Shown here one piece after another: positions 50,529 to 58,706 of a stretch of DNA of 58,706 bases. The number at the start of each line of letters is the position of its first letter. Position 1 is the stretch's first letter. The stretch is from JAGXKT01 sp964531695 (GTDB lineage Bacteria; Planctomycetota; Phycisphaerae; SM23-33), in the NCBI GenBank assembly GCA_964531695.1, contig CAZHEH010000022.1:1-58706 (forward strand), in the 5' to 3' direction. The notes beneath the pieces were generated by a model, which saw only the letters and a program-made list of their open reading frames with translations, did no database searches and was not told the DNA's origin. The position numbers were made by a program, and so were the translations under genes.

Positions 50529-51410
50529 TCAATGGGCCTCGGCCATGCGCCGGAGGACATCGTCGAGCGTGCCGCGGAACGGGCCGGGCGTTTCCATCTT
50601 CAGCGAGACGAGCGCGGCCGCGAATCTCAGCGACTCCGCCACGTCGTGGTCGAAGCGCCGGCACAGGTACGCCGCGAACGTCGTGTCGCCCCGCCCGGTC
50701 CGCCCGATGATGCTGCGGTTCGAGAACCTCTCGTAGGTGGTCCTCCCCGCCACACGGGCCAGAACCCCTTCGCCTTGGGTGATAACGACCTCGTCGCAGC
50801 CCCAACCGCCGATCTTCTCCGCCGCGGCGGCGATGTCGTCTTCTCCGGTCAGCAGGCGGGCCTCGACGATATCCAGCTTGAGCTTGTCCATCAGTGCGAC
50901 GATCTCGCGCTTGTTCGGCACGTCGGCAAAGTCGATCTCGCGCGTCTTCCGGTCCACCTGCCGCACGAAGCTCTGCATGTCCGTCGAGACGGTCCAGCCG
51001 CGGGCCTTGACGGCCGCCATGAGCGGCACGTCGAACTCCTGGTCCGTGACGCCCGCGAAGTGCGCATGCCGGGCGTCGATATCGGGGATCTCATCGGCGT
51101 GGATCCGCCCGGCGTTGCTCCGCTGGAACATCTGCCGGACGTCCACGTCCGCCGTGGGATGTATGACCTCCATGAAGGTCGTCTCTTCGGCGGGAATCAG
51201 GAAGGTGTCGGCGCCGGCGTCGCGCATCGGCTGGAGCATCCAGTCGTCGTCGGGTGACATCTTGGACACGACGGCGATCTCCCGGCCGGTGCGGGCGGCG
51301 GCCATGGCGCCGCACAGCACGGCGCTGCCGGGGGCCTCCTGCGTGTCGCCCTGAAAGGGAACGATGCGGTCGATGCACATGTGGCCGATGAACGCCAGGT
51401 CGTAGCTCAT
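50529..51410 (-). CDS. PfkB-family carbohydrate kinase
   Basis: A 293-aa PfkB/ribokinase-fold protein. The N-terminus (YDLAFIGHMCIDRIV) and PGSAVLCGAMAAARTGREIAVVSKM match the first conserved region. The C-terminal catalytic motif reads GRGDTTFAAYL with D242 as base, where most members have GAGD. DEVVITQGEGV is the nucleotide region. It may phosphorylate a sugar or nucleoside released by the nearby GH65 or other hydrolases; the substrate is unknown. Divergent from the beta-helix gene. Confidence 0.88.
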   Translation of the reverse strand: MSYDLAFIGHMCIDRIVPFQGDTQEAPGSAVLCGAMAAARTGREIAVVSKMSPDDDWMLQPMRDAGADTFLIPAEETTFMEVIHPTADVDVRQMFQRSNAGRIHADEIPDIDARHAHFAGVTDQEFDVPLMAAVKARGWTVSTDMQSFVRQVDRKTREIDFADVPNKREIVALMDKLKLDIVEARLLTGEDDIAAAAEKIGGWGCDEVVITQGEGVLARVAGRTTYERFSNRSIIGRTGRGDTTFAAYLCRRFDHDVAESLRFAAALVSLKMETPGPFRGTLDDVLRRMAEAH

Positions 51411-51428
51411 TCCGGGTGCGCCCTTACC

Positions 51429-51456
51429 TTGCGGATGCCGGTGAAGCTGCTAGATT
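51429..51456 (+). promoter_or_regulatory. Promoter candidate for beta-helix gene
   Basis: TTGCGG (51429-51434), 16 bases, TAGATT (51451-51456), about 80 nt before the ATG at 51536. Confidence 0.35.
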
Positions 51457-51535
51457 ACACCGCTTGGAGCCGGTTCCGTTAGCACACCCGCGACCGTCGG
51501 TCAACCATGCCGCGGCGCATCGCGAGGAGATCTAC

Positions 51536-53272
51536 ATGATTGAGTTCAACGTAAGCCCTGTCGGCAAAGACAGTAACGATGGTTCGTCCGCCGCACCCTT
51601 CGCCACGGTCGCCCGCGCGCAGAAGGCCGTGCGCGAAGCCCTGGCGGCCGGTGCGGACGATGACCTCGCCGTCCTCCTGGCCGACGGTCGACACGAACTG
51701 GCCGACACGCTGACCTTCGACTTCCGGGATTCCGCGCCGGCAGGCCGTAGCGTAACGTACGCCGCGGCCGAGAACGCGGCGCCCGTGCTCAGCGGCGGGC
51801 GGCGGATCACCGGCTGGCGGGTTGGTGAGGACGGCCTGTGGCGAACGACGCTGCCGGACGTCGCGCGCGGCGGATGGTATTTCCGGCAGCTCTTCGTCAA
51901 CGGCCAGCGCGCCACGCGCGCCCGGACGCCGAATGCCGGCGAATACTGGCACCTGGTCGCCGCGGAGTTCGAAGGCGACTACGACGAGCACAAGCTCTGG
52001 TTTGAGCCCGGGCAATTGGCCGCGTGGCGGAATGTGCGCGACGTCGAGGCGGTGATGTATTCCCACTGGGTCGTCACACGGAAGCGTCTGCTGGAGGTCG
52101 ACCTGGAGCACAACGTCGCCCGGACGCAGGGCCCGCACTTCGTGGGCATCCAGCGCCCGGGGGCCGAGGCGCCGTTCTACTTCGAGAATGCCCTGGAGTT
52201 CCTCGATCAGCCCGGCGAATGGTACCTGGACCGGGATACCGGCGAGCTGACCTACATGCCCCGGCCGGGCGAGGACCCGCAGACCGCCGAAGTCGTCGCC
52301 CCGTATCTGACCACCCTCGCGCGCATCGCGGGCACGATTCACGAACCGGTCCGGGGGTTGACCTTCCGGGGGCTGGGCTTCGAACACGCTGCCTGGCACA
52401 TGCCGCCGGAGGGCCACCGGCCGATCCAGGCGGGCTTCGTCTTCCCGCCGCCTCCGCCGGAGCACAAGTGGAACAAGGGCCCGTGGTTCGCGGATTTCGC
52501 CTGCGTGCCCGTCTCCGCGGCCGTTTGCTGGGAATACGCCCACGGCTGCTCGCTGGAGGATTGCCGGGTCGCCCATACCGGGGCCACCGGCGTGCACCTG
52601 CGGGAGGGCTGCCGCGACGCGGTTCTGGCGGGCAACGAGCTGGTCGACACGGGCTGCAACGGAATTCTCGTCGGCGAGTACTGGCGCTGCCCCTACGAGC
52701 ACAACCGCGAGGAGGACATCCTCCCCGGCATGGTGCCCACCCGCATTCGAATCGAGCGGAACCACGTGCATCACTGCGCGGCACAGCTCGAGGACGGCGT
52801 CGGAATCGCCTACACCTTCGCGGCCGGGGTGACGGTCGCGCGAAACCACATCCACGACTTGCCGTACACCGGCATCTCGGCGGGTTTCATCTGGATCCTC
52901 AAGCGGACGTGTTGCGAGGGCAACGTCATCGAGCGCAACCACATCCATGACGTGATGCTGCGCATGGCCGACGGCGGCGGCATCTACACCCTTGGCCGGC
53001 AGCCGGGCAGCGTGCTGCGGAAGAACCTCATCCACGACATCCCCCGGCACCCGAAGGCCATCGGCGCGCCGAACAACGGCATCTTCATGGACGAGGCGTC
53101 GTGCGAGTTCCTGCTGGAGGGCAACGTGGTCTATGGCTCGGCCGGCACGCCCGTCCGCCACAACGAGAATCTCCCCTACTGGCAAACGTGGCGGGACAAT
53201 ACCTTCTGCGAGGAAGGCCGGCCCGACCCGGCGACCCTCGACGCCTGCGAGGCGGGGATCGGCACGAAGTAG
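51536..53272 (+). CDS. Right-handed parallel beta-helix protein (putative polysaccharide-active)
   Basis: A 578-aa protein. The N-terminus has the typical SAAPFATVARAQKAVREAL and VTYAAAENAAPVLSGGRRIT segments of beta-helix carbohydrate enzymes. Turn-forming repeats continue with IERNHVHHCAAQLEDGVGIA, VARNHIHDLPYTGISAG and IERNHIHDVMLRMADGGGIY. Conserved His/Asp-rich turns point to a pectate-lyase or glycosidase-like active site. The start at 51536 follows GAGGAG. Unlike most of the family there is no signal peptide, so it seems cytoplasmic. An MFS transporter follows. Confidence 0.85.
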   Translation: MIEFNVSPVGKDSNDGSSAAPFATVARAQKAVREALAAGADDDLAVLLADGRHELADTLTFDFRDSAPAGRSVTYAAAENAAPVLSGGRRITGWRVGEDGLWRTTLPDVARGGWYFRQLFVNGQRATRARTPNAGEYWHLVAAEFEGDYDEHKLWFEPGQLAAWRNVRDVEAVMYSHWVVTRKRLLEVDLEHNVARTQGPHFVGIQRPGAEAPFYFENALEFLDQPGEWYLDRDTGELTYMPRPGEDPQTAEVVAPYLTTLARIAGTIHEPVRGLTFRGLGFEHAAWHMPPEGHRPIQAGFVFPPPPPEHKWNKGPWFADFACVPVSAAVCWEYAHGCSLEDCRVAHTGATGVHLREGCRDAVLAGNELVDTGCNGILVGEYWRCPYEHNREEDILPGMVPTRIRIERNHVHHCAAQLEDGVGIAYTFAAGVTVARNHIHDLPYTGISAGFIWILKRTCCEGNVIERNHIHDVMLRMADGGGIYTLGRQPGSVLRKNLIHDIPRHPKAIGAPNNGIFMDEASCEFLLEGNVVYGSAGTPVRHNENLPYWQTWRDNTFCEEGRPDPATLDACEAGIGTK

Positions 53273-53340
53273 GTCGCCGGGCAGGCCTCGATTCCGCACT
53301 CCGCATACCGCCACGGCCGGTATAATGCCCGCAAGAGAGC

Positions 53341-53360
53341 GGAGGCGCGACCGCGCCTCC
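53341..53360 (+). promoter_or_regulatory. Hairpin just upstream of MFS start
   Basis: GGAGGCGC (53341-53348), loop GACC, GCGCCTCC (53353-53360). The only GGAGG near the gene is inside the stem, and the start codons are GTG 53365 or ATG 53371. Confidence 0.45.
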
Positions 53361-53370
53361 GCATGTGTTT

Positions 53371-54747
53371 ATGTCGTCGCGAGTCTCATCCACCGGATAC
53401 CGAAACCTGCGCGCCTTGGGCGACAACGCGCGCTTCGCCCGCCACAATCATGCGATGGGGGTTGCGTCCGGCGGCTTCGGGGGGCTGGCGCAGAGCTTCC
53501 TCCAGCCGGAGATGATCCTCGGCGGGCTGATCTACGCCGTGACCGGCTCGGCCGTATGGGCCGCGGCCGTGCCGGTGGTCAACAAGCTCGTGGTCATGGC
53601 CCCGCAACTGCTGGTGGGCTCTCTGCTGGAGCACCTGCCGCGCCGCCGCCCGGCGTTCATCATCACGACAGTGGTGCGCGTGGGGCTGCTGGTTGGGTTG
53701 ATCGGCTCGATCTGGCGCCTCGCCCTTGGCGTGACGACCGGCGGGCTGGCGATGTTCTTCGCGGTGTATGGGGCGTTCTGCGTATCCTCGGCGTTCGGAC
53801 ATCTGATCTTTCTCGACATGACCGGCCGGCTGATTCCCGCCCATCGCCTGGGTTCGTTCCTCGGCACGCGGAACATGCTCGGCGGGGCCGGGTCCGTTGT
53901 GGCCGGGTTCCTGGTCATCCAGCCCATATTGGCCGTGGAGGATTGGAGCGCGGCAACGCCGTACGTGATTCTCTCGGCCATCGGCACGCTGCTGGTCGCG
54001 ATCGACATGGGCATCTGGTGCAATTCTCGTGAGCGGCCCGGGGTCAGCGCGCAGCGGCGTACGAGCTTCCCGCAGGCGATCCGCCGCGGCTTCGGCTGGC
54101 TCCGGACCGACCGAAACTATCGCTGCTATCTGGGCGCGCGCGTGGCGTTCCGCATCAACTATGTCGGGCTGGCGCTGTTCATCCCCTACGGCACCGAGCG
54201 CCTGGGCTACGAACGGGCCGGCGCGGGCGGCCTGGCCGTGTTGGGCGGCATTCTCGTGGGGGTGCTGAAGCTTTCGAACGTCGTCGGGAGCTACTTGTGG
54301 GGCCGGGTCGTGGATCGGCGCGGCTCCCGCATTACGATGGTCCGCTCCGCGGGTCTGCTGCTCGGCGCCGTGGCGCTGGCACTGCTGGCCCCGGAACTGC
54401 CGGCGACCTTCGCCCTGCACGTGCCGGGACTTCGGCAGGCCGTGACCCTTCCGCTCGTGACGTATGTGCTCGGCCTCGGCATGCTCGGCATGTCCATCAG
54501 CGGCACGATGATCGGCGGCTGGCGGTATCTCATCACTCACGCGCCGCCCCATCGCCGCCCGTCCTACGTGGGCTTCCCCAACACGCTGACCACGCCTCTG
54601 ACGCTGCTGCCGATGGCCGCGGCGGGGTTCGCCGAGACCTTCGGGATGTTCTGGGTCTTCGTCTTCGTCGGCATGGGCGCTACCCTCGGCCTCGCGTCCG
54701 TCTGGCTCATGGACTCCGACGATCCGACGGCGGAAGCCGCCGACTGA
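53371..54747 (+). CDS. MFS-type transporter
   Basis: A 458-aa membrane protein with about twelve hydrophobic segments in two halves, separated by a charged loop near residues 215-250 (ERPGVSAQRRTSFPQAIRRG). A basic loop after TM2 (EHLPRRRPAFI) and GRVVDRRGSRITMV after TM8 resemble MFS inter-helix motifs. Location beside beta-helix, kinase and GH65 genes suggests sugar or oligosaccharide transport, but the substrate is not readable. The start may be ATG 53371 or GTG 53365. Confidence 0.87.
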   Translation: MSSRVSSTGYRNLRALGDNARFARHNHAMGVASGGFGGLAQSFLQPEMILGGLIYAVTGSAVWAAAVPVVNKLVVMAPQLLVGSLLEHLPRRRPAFIITTVVRVGLLVGLIGSIWRLALGVTTGGLAMFFAVYGAFCVSSAFGHLIFLDMTGRLIPAHRLGSFLGTRNMLGGAGSVVAGFLVIQPILAVEDWSAATPYVILSAIGTLLVAIDMGIWCNSRERPGVSAQRRTSFPQAIRRGFGWLRTDRNYRCYLGARVAFRINYVGLALFIPYGTERLGYERAGAGGLAVLGGILVGVLKLSNVVGSYLWGRVVDRRGSRITMVRSAGLLLGAVALALLAPELPATFALHVPGLRQAVTLPLVTYVLGLGMLGMSISGTMIGGWRYLITHAPPHRRPSYVGFPNTLTTPLTLLPMAAAGFAETFGMFWVFVFVGMGATLGLASVWLMDSDDPTAEAAD

Positions 54748-54853
54748 GTGCATTCACCAGGGGGAGCACGAAGAACTCGGAGGCGGGACCGCTCCACGTC
54801 CACTCCTCGTTCCCCGCGCCCCTGTGGTGAATGCCGTTGTCCGCGCAGGAGAG

Positions 54854-54890
54854 GCGGCGGGGCCAGGCGTCTCGCGCCTCACCCCGCCGC
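54854..54890. terminator. Long convergent terminator hairpin
   Basis: GCGGCGGGG (54854-54862) pairs with CCCCGCCGC (54882-54890), with an inner stem AGGCG/CGCCT. It lies between the convergent MFS and VIT/VWA genes. A second imperfect dyad (CATTCACCA...TGGTGAATG) lies at about 54750-54830. Confidence 0.65.
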
Positions 54891-54918
54891 ACGCGCGGGT
54901 CCATCCCCGGCCGGTGTA

Positions 54919-57228
54919 TCAACGGAATCGGTAGGCCTGCCCGCGAAGGACGATCAGCAGTTCTTCGTCCGTCTGCTGGGACGCGAGAATCTGGTTCTCG
55001 CCCGCCGTGTTCTCGCGAACGATCTCGAAATACTCCTCGCTGTAGCGCTCGACATCCTTGATCTCGTCCTCGTCCTCTTCGGGGTCGAGGTCCGCGGCGT
55101 TGGCGGCCACCCAGAGCTTGCCCCGCCGATACGCGGCCTGCGTCTGGAACTGGCGGACGCCTTCCACGCTTGTCTCGGGGGCCTCGGCCGCCTTCTCGCC
55201 GTCGGCCTCGGCCGCGTCGTAGGCGGCCGCGTCCTCCCAGCCCATCATCCCGCCGCCCGGCACGCCCGGCCGGCCTCCGGCCGTGGGCCTCGGCGCGGTC
55301 GGCGCCACTCGTTCCGCCTCGCTCATCATCTTGCGGTTCACGGCATGCATCTGGGCGTCGCGCCCGGCGATGTCCGATAGCCCATCGGCCTCACGGAGTC
55401 CGCGGGCCCGCAGCTCGTCGCCCCGGCTCAGTTCCGTAGTTTCGTCGGCCAGGAAGCTCGTGTACGGCGTCATGATGCCGTACTCCATGCTCAGCCGGAT
55501 GATCTCGTCGACGACCTCCTCGCTCTTGCCGTTGAGCTGGATCTGGTCCAGCAGGAAGCCGATCCGCCGCGCCGCCCAGAGCTTCTCGACGAACGCGAAG
55601 CGGATGTCCCGCCCCGGGCCGCGCAGCCCGATGCCGTACTCGAAGGCCCGCTCCTCGCCCTGGTACATGCCCTTGACGATGAGCTGGGCCGGCATCGAGC
55701 CGTCGGCGTTGACCACGCGCTTGGCGCCGACATCCATGCGGTACCGCCCGACCATCAGAATCTGGTCCCCGTCGAACAGGTCGCCCAGCTCGCGCGGGTA
55801 GGTCTGCCGGAGCGTCACGCCGTGGATTTGCACGCTCAGGTTCGTCATCACCGGGTTCTTGATCTTGTTGTAGAGCGAGGCGATCTTCGTCTTGATCGGC
55901 TCCTTGGGCTTCGCGTAGTCGCTCCGCCCGGCGTTGTCCTTGGCAAGCTTGTCCAGAAGCCGCACGTTCGGCTCGTACCCCACGCCGAACGTGAATACGC
56001 GGGCCTTTCGGGCGTTCGCCTCGATGGTGTCGGCGAGGATATCCGCCTCCTTGACGTTGCCGATGGTCGGCACGCCGTCGGTGAGGAACAACACGTAGGC
56101 CGGGCGGTCCGCGTCCTTGTCCGTCTGGAGCGCTTCCATTGCGCACTGCAGCGCGGAGTGGATGTCCGTGCCGCCGCGCGCGTCGATGGCGTCGAGCTTG
56201 TCCACCGCCTCCTGCACGTTCCGCGTGCTCGCGCCCACGAGACCGTCGAACAGCGACTCGACGCCGTCGCTGTAGGCCACCACCGTGAACCGATCGTCCG
56301 CGTTGAGGTTCTCCAGCACGTAGAGGACCGCATCCTTGGCCTGGTCGATCTTGTCATCCGTGCGCATCGAGCTGCTGTGGTCCAGCACGACGGCCACGTC
56401 CTTCGGCACCGCCTTCGCCTCGCCGCGAGGGTTCGGGCTCACCAGCAGCAGGAAGTAGCCGTCCTCGCCCTCCTCGGGCTGGTGGGAAATCAGCGTGGCC
56501 CCCACGTCCTCGTTCCCGACCTTGTAGAATACCTGGAAGTCCGTCACGGGCAGCGTGTTCTCCGCCTCGTAGGTCGCGAGCACGTGCCGCGGGTTCTTGC
56601 GCTGCACGTCCAGGTCGTGCGTCGGCGAATACACGGCCGTGATGTCCGCCTCCGACTTGATGTCCACCTCGACCCGGACGGACTCCAGCGGCTTGGCCGA
56701 GAACTTCTCGGTGTTCAGCGGATACCAGACCTCGACGAGGTCGCGGTCCTTGCCGCAAACGTCCTTGTAGGTCACGTGGACCTTGGCCGGCTTGCCCGGC
56801 TGGAGCGGGAAGGCGCTGGTCTTGTACAGCCCGTAACCGGCGTACTCAAGCAGGGCCGGGTCCTTGAGCCGGCGCACGGTGTTCTCGTAGATCTTGCGCG
56901 CCTCCTCGGCCTTCAGGAGCTTGGCGGCGTACTCCTTGCCGTCGACCAGCAGCGTCATGGAGTCGATGGCGGCGTGCGGCGGCACGGGGAAGTAGTACTC
57001 GACCTCGATCATGCCCGAGCCCGTGTTGACGAAGGCCTGGTCGATGCTGACCGAGGCGACCTGGTCCCGCACCTTGATGTCCACGTGGTGGTACTTGACC
57101 GCCCACGAGCCGCGGAAGGGCACGGGTTCGGGCCGTTCGACCGGCACGATGAAGCCGTCCGCCGCGGCCGTGCCGCACGCCAGGGCAATCACGAAAAGGC
57201 CCGTCAGGAAGCGATGTCCGTAAGTCAT
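54919..57228 (-). CDS. Secreted VIT and VWA domain protein
   Basis: A 769-aa exported protein. The signal peptide (residues 1-23, FLTGLFVIALACGTAAA) is followed by a VIT domain (about 28-160: VASVSIDQAFVNTGSGMIEV, YYFPVPPHAAI, KAEEARKIYENTV). A VWA domain (about 275-450) has the metal site DHSSSM and FLTDGVPTIG, and a C-terminal region contains a Pro/Gly linker and an acidic stretch (DPEEDEDEIKD). Inter-alpha-trypsin-inhibitor-like proteins of this kind bind proteins at the cell envelope. No sortase, PEP-CTERM or membrane tail is seen, so it is probably periplasmic or released. A small lipoprotein gene lies just upstream. Confidence 0.93.
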   Translation of the reverse strand: MTYGHRFLTGLFVIALACGTAAADGFIVPVERPEPVPFRGSWAVKYHHVDIKVRDQVASVSIDQAFVNTGSGMIEVEYYFPVPPHAAIDSMTLLVDGKEYAAKLLKAEEARKIYENTVRRLKDPALLEYAGYGLYKTSAFPLQPGKPAKVHVTYKDVCGKDRDLVEVWYPLNTEKFSAKPLESVRVEVDIKSEADITAVYSPTHDLDVQRKNPRHVLATYEAENTLPVTDFQVFYKVGNEDVGATLISHQPEEGEDGYFLLLVSPNPRGEAKAVPKDVAVVLDHSSSMRTDDKIDQAKDAVLYVLENLNADDRFTVVAYSDGVESLFDGLVGASTRNVQEAVDKLDAIDARGGTDIHSALQCAMEALQTDKDADRPAYVLFLTDGVPTIGNVKEADILADTIEANARKARVFTFGVGYEPNVRLLDKLAKDNAGRSDYAKPKEPIKTKIASLYNKIKNPVMTNLSVQIHGVTLRQTYPRELGDLFDGDQILMVGRYRMDVGAKRVVNADGSMPAQLIVKGMYQGEERAFEYGIGLRGPGRDIRFAFVEKLWAARRIGFLLDQIQLNGKSEEVVDEIIRLSMEYGIMTPYTSFLADETTELSRGDELRARGLREADGLSDIAGRDAQMHAVNRKMMSEAERVAPTAPRPTAGGRPGVPGGGMMGWEDAAAYDAAEADGEKAAEAPETSVEGVRQFQTQAAYRRGKLWVAANAADLDPEEDEDEIKDVERYSEEYFEIVRENTAGENQILASQQTDEELLIVLRGQAYRFR

Positions 57229-57240
57229 GGTCCTTATCTC

Positions 57241-57687
57241 CTATGCCGCCGGTGATGACCGGCTGCCCGCACACGGGGCTCGCATTGCGAAAACCGCCGC
57301 ATGGACAATCCCGCTTACTTCGCCACTCTCGAAAAAGATTCTCACCGCCCCGCCGCCCGGTGCGGCGCCCGTCGCGTTGCCGTATGTCAAAACCCACTCA
57401 TTCCGCGTCTGCATCTCGGCCGGCGGCCGGCGGATTCCGAACTGCCCGCCGTATTCCGACAGGCCGCTAACTGCAATCTGATCCAGCACTTGCGTCTTGG
57501 TCATGCCTGCACGGATCGTCGCCCCGCCCCACGAGAACTCCTCGGCAACGGGCACCGCCACGATTGGCGGGGCATCCGAAGCCACATGGATCGGCTCCAT
57601 CGGCTCGTCCGTGCCGCAACCCGCGGCCGCGATGAGGCACGAGGCAAGGAGTACAGGCAGCATTCTCGCGTTCCGGCGCCCTTGCAT
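57241..57687 (-). CDS. Small SmpA/OmlA-like lipoprotein
   Basis: A 148-aa lipoprotein. The signal MQGRRNARMLPVLLASCLIA runs into AAGC with Cys24. The mature part has WGGATIRAGMTKTQVLDQI, resembling the SmpA/OmlA (BamE-like) domain start, and ends with two Cys-containing turns. I chose the ATG at 57687 because it supplies Arg residues before the hydrophobic stretch; 57663 is possible. Its stop is 12 bases before the ATG of the VIT/VWA gene, so they are probably co-transcribed. Role unknown. Confidence 0.72.
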   Translation of the reverse strand: MQGRRNARMLPVLLASCLIAAAGCGTDEPMEPIHVASDAPPIVAVPVAEEFSWGGATIRAGMTKTQVLDQIAVSGLSEYGGQFGIRRPPAEMQTRNEWVLTYGNATGAAPGGGAVRIFFESGEVSGIVHAAVFAMRAPCAGSRSSPAA

Positions 57688-57859
57688 GACATGTCTTTGG
57701 ATGCGCACAAACCCCGCCGGTTCCCCGAAAAGCACCGGACGCCAGCTCTTGGGCCCCTCCCGGGGGAGCCCAGCGCTACGCCGAGGGCATGAGCCGCGGC
57801 GAAAGCGCCGGGACGAACCACGACCTGAAGCAGCAGAAGAGCTCGTCCGCCGCCTTTGC

Positions 57860-58706
57860 CTATATCCGCCGGCGGACGAACTCCAGCACCTTATCCGCCG
57901 CGACGCGATCCTGCCGGAGCGAGTCCCGGTCGCGCACGGTCACCGTGCCGTCCTCCAGCGTCTGTCCGTCCACGGTGATGCAGAACGGCGTGCCGGCCTC
58001 GTCTTGGCGGCGGTACCGCCGGCCGACCGCGCCCTTCTCGTCGTAGAAGCTCGCCAGCCCGGCGTCCCGGAACGCCTCGTGGATCTGCACGGCCCGCTCG
58101 GGCATGCCTTCCTTGCGGACGAGCGGGAAGACCGCCACCTTCGTCGGCGCCAGCCGCGGGTGGAGCTTCATCACGACGCGCTGCTGCATGTCGCCCTTTT
58201 CGTCGGGCTGCTCGTCCTCGGTGTACGCCTCGCAGAGGAAGGCCAGCGTCGCGCGGTCCACGCCGCCCGACGGCTCGATGACATATGGCGTGAAGCGGTA
58301 CGGGAGCCCCTGCTTGGCCTCCGCGGCCGCGGCTTTGGCGGCCTTCTTGTCCCCGCCGAACTCCTCGGCGCTGAACTTCGCGGCGTCCCGCGTCCACAGG
58401 TCGTCGTCGAAGTACGTCATGTCCCGGCCGGACTCGCCCTGGTGGGCCTTGAGGTCGAAGTCCGTCCGGTTGGCGATGCCCTCCAGCTCGCTGATACCGA
58501 ACGGGAACTCGTACTCGACGTCTGCGCAGGCGCGGGCGTAGTGGGCCAGCTCGTCCGGGTCGTGGTCCCGCAGGCGGAGCTTGCTGCTGGTCAACCCGTG
58601 CGTGACGTACCACTGGTATCGCAGGTCGCGCCAGTGCGTGTACCAGGCGTCGGCCTCGTCCGGGTGGCAGAAGAACTCGATCTCCATCTGCTCGAACTCG
58701 CGGCTG
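57860..58706 (-). CDS. glyS: Glycyl-tRNA synthetase, C-terminal part (truncated by window edge)
   Basis: Charges tRNA-Gly. The visible 282 residues belong to the homodimeric class II enzyme: SREFEQMEIEFFCHPDEA (motif 2 area) at the window edge, RLRDHDPDELAHYA, ELEGIANRTDFDL, EPSGGVDRATLAFLCEAY (motif 3) and the anticodon-binding domain (KVAVFPLVRKEGMPERAVQI, then VGRRYRRQDEAGTPFCITVD). The 5' part, with motif 1, lies beyond position 58706. Confidence 0.97.
   Translation of the reverse strand, partial: SREFEQMEIEFFCHPDEADAWYTHWRDLRYQWYVTHGLTSSKLRLRDHDPDELAHYARACADVEYEFPFGISELEGIANRTDFDLKAHQGESGRDMTYFDDDLWTRDAAKFSAEEFGGDKKAAKAAAAEAKQGLPYRFTPYVIEPSGGVDRATLAFLCEAYTEDEQPDEKGDMQQRVVMKLHPRLAPTKVAVFPLVRKEGMPERAVQIHEAFRDAGLASFYDEKGAVGRRYRRQDEAGTPFCITVDGQTLEDGTVTVRDRDSLRQDRVAADKVLEFVRRRI

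Overview
This 58.7 kb window is a high-GC bacterial chromosome segment, densely coding, with genes on both strands. I infer a planctomycete (Planctomycetota, perhaps Phycisphaerae-like). The grounds are two secreted proteins with PEP-CTERM tails ending in Arg-rich runs, a VIT/VWA protein, several putative cytoplasmic glycosidases, a SecG with a long acidic extension, and intergenic DNA full of short dispersed repeats. No 16S gene is present, so the assignment is an inference.

Layout. 1-9.5 kb: an exported superoxide dismutase diverges from pheA, followed by a co-directional housekeeping run (tpiA, secG, yicC, gmk, rpoZ, coaC) and araB, araD, pdxJ. 9.5-19.4 kb: dapA, a glycosyltransferase, ftsK, dut, coaB (separated from coaC), transketolase and a HAD phosphatase. 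19.4-25 kb: a PEP-CTERM papain-like protease, guaA, a class II aldolase homologue and a translationally coupled GspA/GspB-type pair. 25-31.5 kb: an accessory island with lower coding density. A module of about 0.85 kb occurs twice (25478-26309 and 28231-29132). Each copy carries a promoter-like pair, a short frame, a sharp switch to an unrelated tail, and then an ankyrin-repeat lipoprotein gene. A third lipoprotein, an inverted-repeat element and an orphan PEP-CTERM tail follow. 31.5-41 kb: purN, an MscS channel and a sugar-degradation group (two putative glycosidases, a PEP-CTERM protein, GH57-like and GH4), then an HU-like protein. 41.4-58.7 kb: tRNA-Ser(GGA), ilvD, a lipoprotein thiol peroxidase, serA and a class V aminotransferase, a GH65 phosphorylase, a PfkB kinase, a beta-helix protein, an MFS transporter, a VIT/VWA protein, a small lipoprotein and the 3' part of glyS.

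Function. Central metabolism includes phenylalanine, serine, branched-chain amino acid, lysine, purine, pyridoxal phosphate and CoA synthesis, plus arabinose use through ribulose 5-phosphate. The sugar genes suggest uptake of oligosaccharides and hydrolysis or phosphorolysis inside the cell, because the putative glycosidases lack signal peptides. The oxidative-stress enzymes (SOD and Tpx) are instead predicted to work outside the cytoplasm. The most interesting region is the duplicated module with ankyrin lipoproteins at 25.5-30.4 kb. It looks like a cassette system with a conserved head, a variable tail and a partner gene, but its function is unproven. All promoter, terminator and repeat calls were made by eye.
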